A DNA stretch of 29,783 bases from an uncultured Subdoligranulum sp. (GTDB lineage Bacteria > Bacillota > Clostridia > Oscillospirales > Ruminococcaceae): the NCBI GenBank assembly GCA_904374465.1, contig CAJFFY010000031.1, positions 1 through 29,783 on the forward strand, given 5' to 3'. The notes under the pieces are model-generated. The model was given only the letters and a program-made list of their open reading frames with translations. It had not been told where the DNA came from and did not search any database. A program made the translations under genes and the position numbers. Below are positions 14,310 to 21,241 of this stretch, piece after piece. The stretch's first letter is position 1; each line of letters opens with the position of its first letter.

Positions 14310-15488
14310 TTATCGGTTGAGAAACCGGACCAGTGCATCGGCAGAGGCCTTGGCCCCGCCCAGACTGCGCATATCGGCGCTGAATGCCTGCAGGGTCTCG
14401 CGGTAGGAATCCTCTTGCAGAATCCTTTCGATGGCCATTTTCAGGCTTTGGGAAGTAACGCCGTCCTTGCCGTGGAAGGCAATGCCCAGCCCCAGTTTTT
14501 CGATCTGCCCCGCCGTGACGGCCTGTTCCTCCATCTGGGGAATGGCGATCATCGGCACGCCATAGTAGATGGCTTCGCCGGTGCCGCCCATGCCTGCGTG
14601 GGTGATAAAGACCGATGCCTGGGACAGGATGTCCAGCTGGGGGACCATCTGCCCCAGTTCCACATTGGCCGGCACGTCCCGCAGGCTGGCCGGGTCAATG
14701 GAGCCCAGCGCCGCAAAGACATGGATGTCCAGGTCCCGCACGGCGTCGAACAAAATAGGATAGTATTCCGGCCAGTTGTTGAAGGCCGTACCCAGCGAGG
14801 AATAGAGCAGCGGTTTGCCGTCTTGGGGGGCCTGCCAGCTGCCGAAGGCCGTGCGCTTGCCGATCTGCACCCCGGTAAAGACAAAGCTGTCATCGAAACT
14901 TTCGTTGTGGGGCACCAGACGCTTCTGCATCATGACCAGGTTGAGATCCCCCCGGCCGTCAAAAATTTCTTTTACCGTCATCCTGCGGCAGCCATACTTT
15001 GCCACAAAGCCGTCGGCCAGCTCGGCGGCGGCCACCCGCAGCGGATGGTCCGGCGCCACCGTTTCAAATCCGGCGGCCACCGAATATTCCCCATTGGCCG
15101 GGTAGCTGGTGTAGAGCATGACGTTGGGCACATCCAACACATCGGATGCCAGAGTACCGGCAATGCCCGCAAAGTCGTGAACAATGGCATCGGGGCGGTC
15201 CCCCTTCAGTTCGGTCAGCACCGGCTCCAGATAGGCCTGCGCTTCGTGCAGGAACAAAAACGGCACCGTGGCGGCCACGTCGGATTTGTCGGCTCCGGTT
15301 TCCCCGGCATGGGCCTCCATCCAGGAGGGCACCCCCACGAACCGGGCCCCGGTGGGTTCCACAATGCGCCGGAAGGCCTCGGTGCAAAAATAGGTCACCC
15401 GCACGCCCCGGTGCACCAGTTCGGTGACCAGCTCCAGGGTGGGGTTCACATGGCCAAAGGCTCCCAGAGAAACAACGGCAATATGCAT
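14310..15488 (-). CDS. GT1 family glycosyltransferase (MGT/YjiC type)
   Basis: This 392-residue GT-B glycosyltransferase resembles macrolide and flavonoid UDP-glycosyltransferases of bacteria. It starts HIAVVSLGAFGHVNPTLELV with the substrate-side His near residue 13. The donor-binding C-terminal half contains the motif FITHAGMGGTGEAIYYGVPM followed by AIPQMEEQ, where the Glu-Gln pair binds the donor sugar. These enzymes attach glucose to small hydrophobic acceptors such as macrolides or phenolics. Start ATG 15488 follows GGAAGGAG. It is the first gene of the operon with the beta-glucosidase and ene-reductase, just downstream of an RpiR regulator. A gene adding a sugar next to one removing it is the striking feature. 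Confidence 0.88.
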   Translation of the reverse strand: MHIAVVSLGAFGHVNPTLELVTELVHRGVRVTYFCTEAFRRIVEPTGARFVGVPSWMEAHAGETGADKSDVAATVPFLFLHEAQAYLEPVLTELKGDRPDAIVHDFAGIAGTLASDVLDVPNVMLYTSYPANGEYSVAAGFETVAPDHPLRVAAAELADGFVAKYGCRRMTVKEIFDGRGDLNLVMMQKRLVPHNESFDDSFVFTGVQIGKRTAFGSWQAPQDGKPLLYSSLGTAFNNWPEYYPILFDAVRDLDIHVFAALGSIDPASLRDVPANVELGQMVPQLDILSQASVFITHAGMGGTGEAIYYGVPMIAIPQMEEQAVTAGQIEKLGLGIAFHGKDGVTSQSLKMAIERILQEDSYRETLQAFSADMRSLGGAKASADALVRFLNR

Positions 15489-15614
15489 AACAGGCAGCTC
15501 CTTCCGAATCCATAGATGTTTACCTTGCCCTTTCAGTATACAGCGGCAGACCGGCGGGTCCGTTCCCTGTTGGAAAAGGCGGTTTCAGAAAGGTGCGGCG
15601 CGTCAAAAATACGG

Positions 15615-15638
15615 CACCAAATTTGGTGGATTTGTCAA
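15615..15638 (-). promoter_or_regulatory. TTGACA box and palindromic operator upstream of the glycosyltransferase operon
   Basis: The minus strand carries a consensus -35 TTGACA (15633-15638) followed by the perfect 14-bp palindrome CACCAAATTTGGTG (15615-15628) in the spacer; the -10 is poor (a TATTTT lies 21 bases away). The adjacent RpiR-type regulator is the obvious candidate binder. A T-rich stretch with a GC-rich imperfect stem (15637-15668) just upstream may end the RpiR transcript. Confidence 0.5.
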
Positions 15639-15683
15639 AAAAAGAGCAGCTGCGGCGGCGCGGCTACTCCTGGCAAACGAAGT

Positions 15684-16496
15684 TCAGAGATACTCTTTTC
15701 CATACTGGCGCAGATAGTGCAGGGTCAGCAGATCCACCGCCATCAGCGCCCCGTACTTGCCCACATCGTTGCGGTTGGATATCCCGCACCCCAGCACGAA
15801 CCGGGCAAAATTCCAGTAGGAACTGGAGGCGTTCTGGGTGATGACCAGGATGGGACATCCGGCGGTCACCAGCCCGTTCCAGATGGTGGGATAGCGCAGC
15901 GGATAGCTGCCGCCCACCGTACAGACGATGGCCAGGTCGTTTTTTTGCAGGCTGCGGGCGCAGGCCAGCTGCTGGGCATAGTCCAGATACAGCTCCACAT
16001 AGCGATCCATCCGGATCATCTTGCTTTGCAGATGGCGCCCGATGTCCCACAGAAAATGGTGGGAGAAAAAGGCGATCCGGCCGCTGTTGGCCATCGTCAT
16101 GGCCATATCCGAGATACGCTGCGTATTTTCGGGCGCTGCGGTGGCCCGGATGTTGCGGATCAGCTCCTCGCTGTAATCCTGCAGGGCCGCCTGGGGGTCG
16201 GCACACAGTTTGTCGAAAAAGGTCCGGGAATAGTCCGTTCCGATGGAAAAGTCCTGCAGAAGGCAGTCGTGGAGTTCCCGGAACCCCTCAAACCCCATGA
16301 ACCGGCAGAACCGGGAGATGGAGGCCTTGGACACATAGCACAGGTCGGCGATCTCGGCCAGGGAAAGGTTCTTCAGCTGGCCGTAGTGGTTGAGCATGGC
16401 CAGGGCAATGTCATAGTTGGCATCCTGCTGGGGGGCGGTGCTCACATAGCTCATGAGCTTTTCCGCCAGCGAACCCATCGTCTTTGCGTCATTCAT
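15684..16496 (-). CDS. RpiR family transcriptional regulator
   Basis: A 270-residue regulator with an N-terminal RpiR helix-turn-helix (about 1-77, containing LSLAEIADLCYVSKASISRF) and a C-terminal SIS sugar-phosphate-binding domain (about 110-250, with SGRIAFFSHHFLWDIGRHLQ and LAIVCTVGGSYPLRYP). Such proteins sense phosphosugars. The start ATG 16496 is 8 bases after GGGAGG; upstream in-frame sequence crosses the promoter. It stands between the PTS/phospho-glucosidase unit and the glycosyltransferase unit, all on one strand, so it is well placed to control both in response to a PTS-made phosphoglucoside. It has its own promoter and follows a terminator. Confidence 0.9.
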   Translation of the reverse strand: MNDAKTMGSLAEKLMSYVSTAPQQDANYDIALAMLNHYGQLKNLSLAEIADLCYVSKASISRFCRFMGFEGFRELHDCLLQDFSIGTDYSRTFFDKLCADPQAALQDYSEELIRNIRATAAPENTQRISDMAMTMANSGRIAFFSHHFLWDIGRHLQSKMIRMDRYVELYLDYAQQLACARSLQKNDLAIVCTVGGSYPLRYPTIWNGLVTAGCPILVITQNASSSYWNFARFVLGCGISNRNDVGKYGALMAVDLLTLHYLRQYGKEYL

Positions 16497-16518
16497 CGGC
16501 CTGGCCTCCCTTTTCATT

Positions 16519-16548
16519 ACTGTACCACAAACCGGAGTTTCTCTGCAA
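16519..16548 (-). promoter_or_regulatory. Promoter of the RpiR-type gene
   Basis: TTGCAG (16543-16548) and TACAGT (16519-16524) on the minus strand are 18 bases apart, just after the PTS terminator and about 25 bases before the start codon. Confidence 0.55.
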
Positions 16549-16555
16549 CAGCAAA

Positions 16556-16583
16556 AAGACCGGTACCGGCGGGTATCGGTCTT
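16556..16583 (-). terminator. Terminator of the chbG-GH1-PTS operon
   Basis: AAGACCGGTACC and GGTATCGGTCTT form a 12-bp stem with one mismatch and a GGCG loop; the minus-strand side ends in TTTTT. It separates the PTS transcript from the RpiR gene. Confidence 0.8.
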
Positions 16584-16608
16584 GTTGGCGGATGGTCCGG
16601 CAAGGGGA

Positions 16609-18024
16609 TCAGACGTTTTCCAGCTCTTTCTTGGAGAAGCCGAAGAAATAGGTGGCCACAGCACCCGCCACCAGCGAGATGGCACAGGCAATGATGCCGT
16701 TGATCAGGTTGGCGGTGGTGCCGCCGCTGAAGCTGAGCAGGGCCAGGAAGTTGGAACTGGTGATGGCGTAGGCGCAGACATTGGTAATGCCCGCATAGGC
16801 CCCGCCCACAAAGGCGCCGATGGCCGAAGTGACAAAGCAGCGGCTGTACCGGAAGCAGATGCCGTAGAGGGTGGGTTCGGTGATGCCGCCCAGGATGCCG
16901 GCGGTGAAGGAGGCGAAGGCGGTGCTCTTTTCCTCCTTGTTGCGCAGGCGCAGCGCCGCGCCCAACGCCACGCCGAAGCAGGACCAGGTGGCGAAACTGC
17001 CGCTGATCATCGGGCCGCTCTGGATGCCGGTCTCGAAGAAGGAAGCCATCATCGGCATCATGAGAGCCAGGTGCATACCGGTCAGGACCAGCAGTTCCCA
17101 CAGCGCCGCGATGACCGCCACGCCGAAGAAGCCGGTGGTGGTGCCGAACCAGGCCAGACCGTTGCTGATGGCATTGCCCACGATGGTGCCCAGAGGCGCC
17201 AGCAGGCAGAGGATGAAGGGCACCGAGATCAGCATGCTGAGGAAGGGTGTAAAGACGGTGGTCAGCACGTCGGGCATGACCTTTTTGATGAGCTTATACA
17301 CCACGCTGAAGAAGAAGACCGACAGCATGATGGGCAGCACCGTCTGGGAATAGTCGGTGACCGTGCAGGGGATGCCGTACACCGTGAAAGGTTCCCCCGA
17401 GGTGGCGTAGGACGCAAAGCCCGGCACCATGAGGATGCAGCCGATAAAACCGCCCAGCATGGGGGTGATGCCCAGCTGTTTGGCCGCGTTGATGCCGGCC
17501 AGAATGGGCATGAAATAGAACGCCGCATTGTAGAGGAAATCAAAGAGGATGTACAGGTCGCTGTCGGCGGCGTAAAGGCCCAGCAGATCCGGCCCGCACA
17601 GCGAATTGACGCAGCGGAAAAGGGCGCCCGCCAGCAGGACGGGAATCAGCGGGGTCATGCAGCCCGCCATGTAACCCATGATGTTCTTGCCCACCTGTTT
17701 GGGGGTGAGTTTGGGTTTGGTGACGGCGGCGTCCTCCGCCGCGGCCTTGGCGTCCTCCACCGGGGCGTTGGCCGTCAGGTTTGCCAGCTTGCAGAGCTCC
17801 TCGTAGACCTTGGGCACGTTGGTGCCGATGATGACCTGGTACTGCTGGCCACCCCGCACGACCCCCAATACGCCGCCGATGGCTTTGACCTGCTCATCCT
17901 TGGGGATGGTGTCATCCCTCAGGTACAGACGCAGCCGCGTCATGCAGTGGGTGGCGTCCTTCAGGTTTGCCGCACCGCCCACGGCTGCCAGAACCTGTTG
18001 GGCGATTTCCTTGTTGTTTGCCAT
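16609..18024 (-). CDS. PTS beta-glucoside transporter subunit IIBC
   Basis: A 471-residue permease of the glucose/beta-glucoside PTS superfamily. The IIB domain (1-85) has the phosphorylated Cys27 in DATHCMTRLRLYL. The IIC domain (about 105-465) has around ten spans and the GGITEPTLYG substrate motif. No IIA domain is attached, so a separate or general IIA is needed. It imports a beta-glucoside and phosphorylates it at C6. The next gene upstream, 15 bases away, is a 6-phospho-beta-glucosidase that would cleave the product. It is the last gene of its operon, closed by the hairpin at 16556. Confidence 0.92.
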   Translation of the reverse strand: MANNKEIAQQVLAAVGGAANLKDATHCMTRLRLYLRDDTIPKDEQVKAIGGVLGVVRGGQQYQVIIGTNVPKVYEELCKLANLTANAPVEDAKAAAEDAAVTKPKLTPKQVGKNIMGYMAGCMTPLIPVLLAGALFRCVNSLCGPDLLGLYAADSDLYILFDFLYNAAFYFMPILAGINAAKQLGITPMLGGFIGCILMVPGFASYATSGEPFTVYGIPCTVTDYSQTVLPIMLSVFFFSVVYKLIKKVMPDVLTTVFTPFLSMLISVPFILCLLAPLGTIVGNAISNGLAWFGTTTGFFGVAVIAALWELLVLTGMHLALMMPMMASFFETGIQSGPMISGSFATWSCFGVALGAALRLRNKEEKSTAFASFTAGILGGITEPTLYGICFRYSRCFVTSAIGAFVGGAYAGITNVCAYAITSSNFLALLSFSGGTTANLINGIIACAISLVAGAVATYFFGFSKKELENV

Positions 18025-18039
18025 TTGATTTTCCTCCTC

Positions 18040-19437
18040 TTATTGTTCCCACAGGCCATTGTGTCGGATGACCTGCTGATACCAGGTAAAGCTGTCCTTC
18101 TTGATGCGGGCACAGTCCATCAGATCGGTATCGGTGCGGTTCACATACACCAGCCCGTACCGCTTGGCAAAGCCCTGGTGGCTGGACACCACATCCACAA
18201 AGCTCCAGGGGCAGTACCCGAAGACCGGCAGGCCTTCGTCCAGCATGATCTCCAGCTGCCCGATATGCCGGCGCAGGTAGTCGATGCGGTAGACATCGTG
18301 AATCTTGCCGTCGGGGCCGGGGGCTTCGCTGTAGGCCATGCCGTTCTCGGTGACGATCATGGGCAGGCGGTAGCGGTTGTACACCTTGCGCATCCCGATA
18401 TGCAGGCCCGCCGGGTCGATGCCCTTGTCCATCCATTCGGTCTTTTCGAGATAGGGATTTTCGCAGATGTCGAAGGCGTCCGACACCCAGAAGGGCGGCT
18501 GGTCGTAGTTGATGGGCCCCGTCTTGGCCTTGACGCAGAGGCTGAAATAGTAGTTGATGCCGATAAAATCCGGTTTCGATGCCTGCAGTGCGGCGGCATC
18601 CTCCGGCTCGGTGTGGGGGTAGAGCCCGTGGCTCTTTAAATAGGAAGCCACATAGGGCGGATAGCTTCCGTAGACGCTCATATCCAGCAGGTAGAACTCC
18701 ATGAGTTCCTCGGCGTTCTCGGCGGCAAGGACATCCTCGCTGCGGCTGGACTGGGGATAGACCACCTGGATCGCACAGACCGGGCCGATTTTTGCCTCGG
18801 GGTCAATTTGCCGCAGCAGTGAGATGGCCTTGTGCTCGGCCAGCGAAACGTTATAACTCATCTGGTAGACATTCTGCAGGTTCTTCTGGGGGTCCGGCTC
18901 GTGGTTGCCGTTGAGCATTCCCGCCGCCGTGGCGATGAGCTGCTCGTTGACGGTGGCCCACAGCCTGACCCGGCCCTTGAAGTGGGTGAAGCAGACCTCG
19001 GCGTACCGCAGGTAGGCATCCACCATCCGGCGGCTGCGCCAACCGCCGAAAGCATCCACCGCAGTCTGGGGACACTCAAAATGGTAGAGAGTCACAAAGG
19101 GCTGGATGCCCTTTTCCAGCAGATAGTCGATGAGCCGGTCGTAGAAGGCCAGCCCCTCGGGGTTGGGGTTGCCGGAGTTGTCCGGCATGATGCGGCTCCA
19201 GGAAAAGCCCATCCGGTATACCTTCAGGCCCAGCTCGGCCATCAGGTCCACGTCCTCTTTCCAGTGGTGGTAGTGGTCGGCGGCCACCTTGTTGTCGGCG
19301 ATGCCGGGGCGATTGGCGCCCAGGTCGGTGGTGGCGGGGCCTTTGCCGCCCTCGTCAGCGCCGCCTTCCACCTGAAAGGCGCTGGTGGAGACACCCCAGA
19401 GGAAATCCTCCGGGAAGGGATGATGTTGGTTCTGCAT
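18040..19437 (-). CDS. GH1 6-phospho-beta-glucosidase
   Basis: This 465-residue GH1 enzyme starts FPEDFLWGVSTSAFQVEGGA; nucleophile Glu364 is in VTENGM and acid/base Glu165 is in ATVNEQ, where the usual residue after Glu is Pro or Ile. The C-terminal segment WSFVDVVSSHQGFAKRYGLV has the Ser, Lys (425) and Tyr (427) that bind the 6-phosphate. This makes it a phospho-glucosidase, unlike the GH1 at 12946. It is cytoplasmic and paired with the PTS permease 15 bases downstream and the chbG-like gene 20 bases upstream, forming an import-and-cleave operon. Confidence 0.92.
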   Translation of the reverse strand: MQNQHHPFPEDFLWGVSTSAFQVEGGADEGGKGPATTDLGANRPGIADNKVAADHYHHWKEDVDLMAELGLKVYRMGFSWSRIMPDNSGNPNPEGLAFYDRLIDYLLEKGIQPFVTLYHFECPQTAVDAFGGWRSRRMVDAYLRYAEVCFTHFKGRVRLWATVNEQLIATAAGMLNGNHEPDPQKNLQNVYQMSYNVSLAEHKAISLLRQIDPEAKIGPVCAIQVVYPQSSRSEDVLAAENAEELMEFYLLDMSVYGSYPPYVASYLKSHGLYPHTEPEDAAALQASKPDFIGINYYFSLCVKAKTGPINYDQPPFWVSDAFDICENPYLEKTEWMDKGIDPAGLHIGMRKVYNRYRLPMIVTENGMAYSEAPGPDGKIHDVYRIDYLRRHIGQLEIMLDEGLPVFGYCPWSFVDVVSSHQGFAKRYGLVYVNRTDTDLMDCARIKKDSFTWYQQVIRHNGLWEQ

Positions 19438-19457
19438 AAGGGATTCCTCCTTGGGAT

Positions 19458-20225
19458 TCAGGTGAGGTCGTCGTAGGTGACCAGCTGCACGGGCTGGTCT
19501 TCCAGCCAGGTGCGGACCTGGGGGCGGCAGAGCATGGCGGCTTCCCGGACCCGGGCGGTGGTCATGGTGGAGTGATCCAGCAGATAGGCGTCCAGGTAGC
19601 CGGGATGGAACACCATCAGGTCGCAGCCGTCCTCGTGGGCGTTGGCCACGGCGTCCTGCACCCCGGTGAAAGGGTCGGCTTCGTAGGCGGCGAAATCTTT
19701 TGGCATGTAAGCGTAGACCTTGGTGCTGCGGAAGGTCACTGCCTGACCCGGGCAGCCCATAGCAAAGTAGGGCAGGTTGTGGCGGGCTGCCACCATCTCC
19801 AGCCCCTTGAAAAAGTTGGGGCTGGCCACGGCGTGGCCCTCAAAGTAGCCGGGTTCCCGCCCGGTCAGGGCCTTGAACTGCCGGTACTGGGCCTCGATCT
19901 CCTCGACGACCTCCTCCAGCACCACGAAATCCTCACCGGCCTTGGCGGCTTCCCGGTAGGCGCGGCTGGGTTTGAATTCCCCTCCCGGCGTGCAGAGGCT
20001 GGGGATGCGAGCGGGATTGGTGAGGGGCCTCCCCACGCAGATGTTGGTGTGCTGCCCCAGACAGACCGGGTGCCCTGCCAGCAGGCCCAGGCCATGGACG
20101 GCATCCGGCATGTTTGTCATGACCCCCACCGACCGCACCAGCCCGGCCGCCACGGTGGCAGCGATGCCGCAGTTGACCCCCTGGGAATAGCCCAGGTCGT
20201 CGGCACGGATGAGCAAACGTTTCAT
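19458..20225 (-). CDS. ChbG/YdjC-like carbohydrate deacetylase
   Basis: A 255-residue YdjC/ChbG protein. It starts MKRLLIRADDLGYSQGVNCG with the metal-binding Asp-Asp pair, and carries the conserved GHPVCLGQHTNI and FEGHAVASPNFFKGL His motifs and DLMVFHPGYLD near the end. ChbG enzymes remove an acetyl group from N-acetylated (phospho)disaccharides such as diacetylchitobiose phosphate. Start ATG 20225 follows AAAGGAG. It heads the operon with the phospho-glucosidase and PTS permease, so the transported sugar may be chitobiose-like or another acetylated beta-glycoside. Confidence 0.88.
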   Translation of the reverse strand: MKRLLIRADDLGYSQGVNCGIAATVAAGLVRSVGVMTNMPDAVHGLGLLAGHPVCLGQHTNICVGRPLTNPARIPSLCTPGGEFKPSRAYREAAKAGEDFVVLEEVVEEIEAQYRQFKALTGREPGYFEGHAVASPNFFKGLEMVAARHNLPYFAMGCPGQAVTFRSTKVYAYMPKDFAAYEADPFTGVQDAVANAHEDGCDLMVFHPGYLDAYLLDHSTMTTARVREAAMLCRPQVRTWLEDQPVQLVTYDDLT

Positions 20226-20245
20226 GCAAGGGACTCCTTTCTTTG

Positions 20246-20287
20246 TGCGGTGCGCTGTACCGCATCGCTCTTTCTGGTTGTATTGTA
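20246..20287 (-). promoter_or_regulatory. Probable -10 element and operator-like repeat before the chbG operon
   Basis: A minus-strand TACAAT (20282-20287) lies about 55 bases before the start codon; no good -35 is seen. In the leader, TGCGGT and ACCGCA form a perfect 6-bp inverted repeat with a 7-base spacer (20246-20264), a likely repressor site. Confidence 0.45.
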
Positions 20288-20299
20288 CACGAAAAAAGC

Positions 20300-20670
20300 C
20301 CCGCTGTTGTTTCGCAGCGAGGCATACTGTTTCCCGTTCCGGCATCGCAGAAAAAACCAGAACGTTTCTTTGTGCAATTTGCCGGGTTTTCAGAAAGACA
20401 AAGACGGCGCTTATCGCTTGTGCCTCCCCTGTGAATCGGTAATGCCCGAGCATATGGGATTGTCAGCAGCCATCGTTGGAGGAACAAGCCACGGCGTATT
20501 GTCAGAGTTCTTCAAAAAAGAACTTCCCGATATTGGGCTGACGCACGGGAGGATTCGTTCCATTGGCTGCAAGTTCTCGAAATAAAAGACGACAATTCGT
20601 TTTGTTTTTACCTTGTGGAGCTTGGCTGTCTAAAAAACAGTCGGCCATAGTCCAGTTGAACGTAGTAGTC
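20300..20670 (+). pseudogene. Decayed coding remnant(s), family not recognised
   Basis: There is no intact gene between the chbG start (20225) and the alpha/beta hydrolase (21242). In this part two plus-strand frames look protein-like over short stretches. One ends at 20585 (FQKDKDGAYRLCLPCESVMP; GGTSHGVLSEFFKKELPDIG). The other overlaps it and ends near 20663 (EDSFHWLQVLEIKDDNSFCF then YLVELGCLKNSRP). The overlap of two sensible frames suggests a frameshifted, truncated gene. Base composition is less GC-rich than the flanks, consistent with foreign origin. I do not recognise the family. Confidence 0.3.
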
Positions 20671-20711
20671 TGGTCGGAGAACTGTGACAGACAGGCAAAT
20701 ACGATGATACA

Positions 20712-20830
20712 GCGCCGGAAATTGTGTAGTGTGCACAACTTCCGGCGCTGTTTGTGGTGGTTATAAAAGAATGTTGAAGCGTACAAACGACACACGGACC
20801 CGGCTGGGAGGAAGGAGTGGTCAGATGGTG
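20712..20830. repeat. Dispersed hairpin repeat, copy 2
   Basis: The core GCGCCGGAA...TTCCGGCGC (20712-20748) has the inner stem TTGTG/CACAA. The following roughly 80 bases resemble those after copy 1 (TTTGTGGTGG, TAAAAGAATG, GTGGTCAGATGG). Confidence 0.7.
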
Positions 20831-20914
20831 GTCAAGCCGTCCCGTCTTGCCTGAATCGGCTGATCCGGCCTGTGGATCCTCCCGGCCACCTGTATAGGCT
20901 GGCCCGCACAAGAC

Positions 20915-20957
20915 AAAAGACCTCTCTGCCCCTTTGCGGGGCGGAAAGGTCTTTTTT
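20915..20957. terminator. Bidirectional terminator
   Basis: AAAAGACCT (20915-20923) pairs with AGGTCTTTT (20947-20955) around an inner GCCCC/GGGGC stem. It has T-runs on both strands and lies just past the stop of the truncated minus-strand remnant at 20977. Confidence 0.75.
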
Positions 20958-20976
20958 GTATATCGAAGGACGTGGC

Positions 20977-21060
20977 TCAGGCCTCGGTAAATACCTTGGC
21001 CATGATCTTCCAGCCGTCCGGGCCCTTCTTCAGGGCGTGGAAGTCCACATAAACGGTACT
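20977..21060 (-). pseudogene. C-terminal remnant of an NTF2/SnoaL-like protein
   Basis: About 27 residues ending TVYVDFHALKKGPDGWKIMA and KVFTEA resemble the last two beta strands of NTF2-like (SnoaL/putative lumazine-binding) proteins, where a DGWKI pattern is typical. A terminator follows at a normal distance. Upstream, the frame runs into hairpin repeat copy 3 and loses sense, so the gene seems to have been cut next to the repeat. Confidence 0.4.
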
Positions 21061-21092
21061 TACCGCAGAGAAAATGTCCTGCCCACAGCAAA

Positions 21093-21129
21093 GCGCCGGA
21101 ATCTGTGCAAGGTGTACAGATTCCGGCGC
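21093..21129. repeat. Dispersed hairpin repeat, copy 3 (core only)
   Basis: GCGCCGGAATCTGT and ACAGATTCCGGCGC form a perfect 14-bp stem with a 9-base loop. The outer nine base pairs equal those of copies 1 and 2; the inner pairs differ but still pair. The tail shared by copies 1 and 2 is only faintly recognisable here. Confidence 0.7.
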
Positions 21130-21206
21130 TGATTTTTGTGAGTGCAAACAGAGGCTGAGGATTGCCCATGCTGCTCCAAGGGGCTGTGCGTTTCCCCGCC
21201 CTGCTG

Positions 21207-21212
21207 TATAAT
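21207..21212 (+). promoter_or_regulatory. -10 element of the alpha/beta hydrolase gene
   Basis: A perfect TATAAT lies 29 bases before the start codon. No clear -35 is present at 16-18 bases upstream. Confidence 0.5.
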
Positions 21213-21241
21213 GAAAGCAGAAAACGCAGGAGGTGACAGCC

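Noticed and set aside
16453..18639. Long plus-strand open frame opposite the RpiR, PTS and GH1 genes
   Set aside because: Antisense shadow; it crosses a terminator and promoter and shows no domain.
20300..20670. Prophage or integrase remnant
   Set aside because: No phage or recombinase motif could be recognised; left as an unidentified coding remnant.
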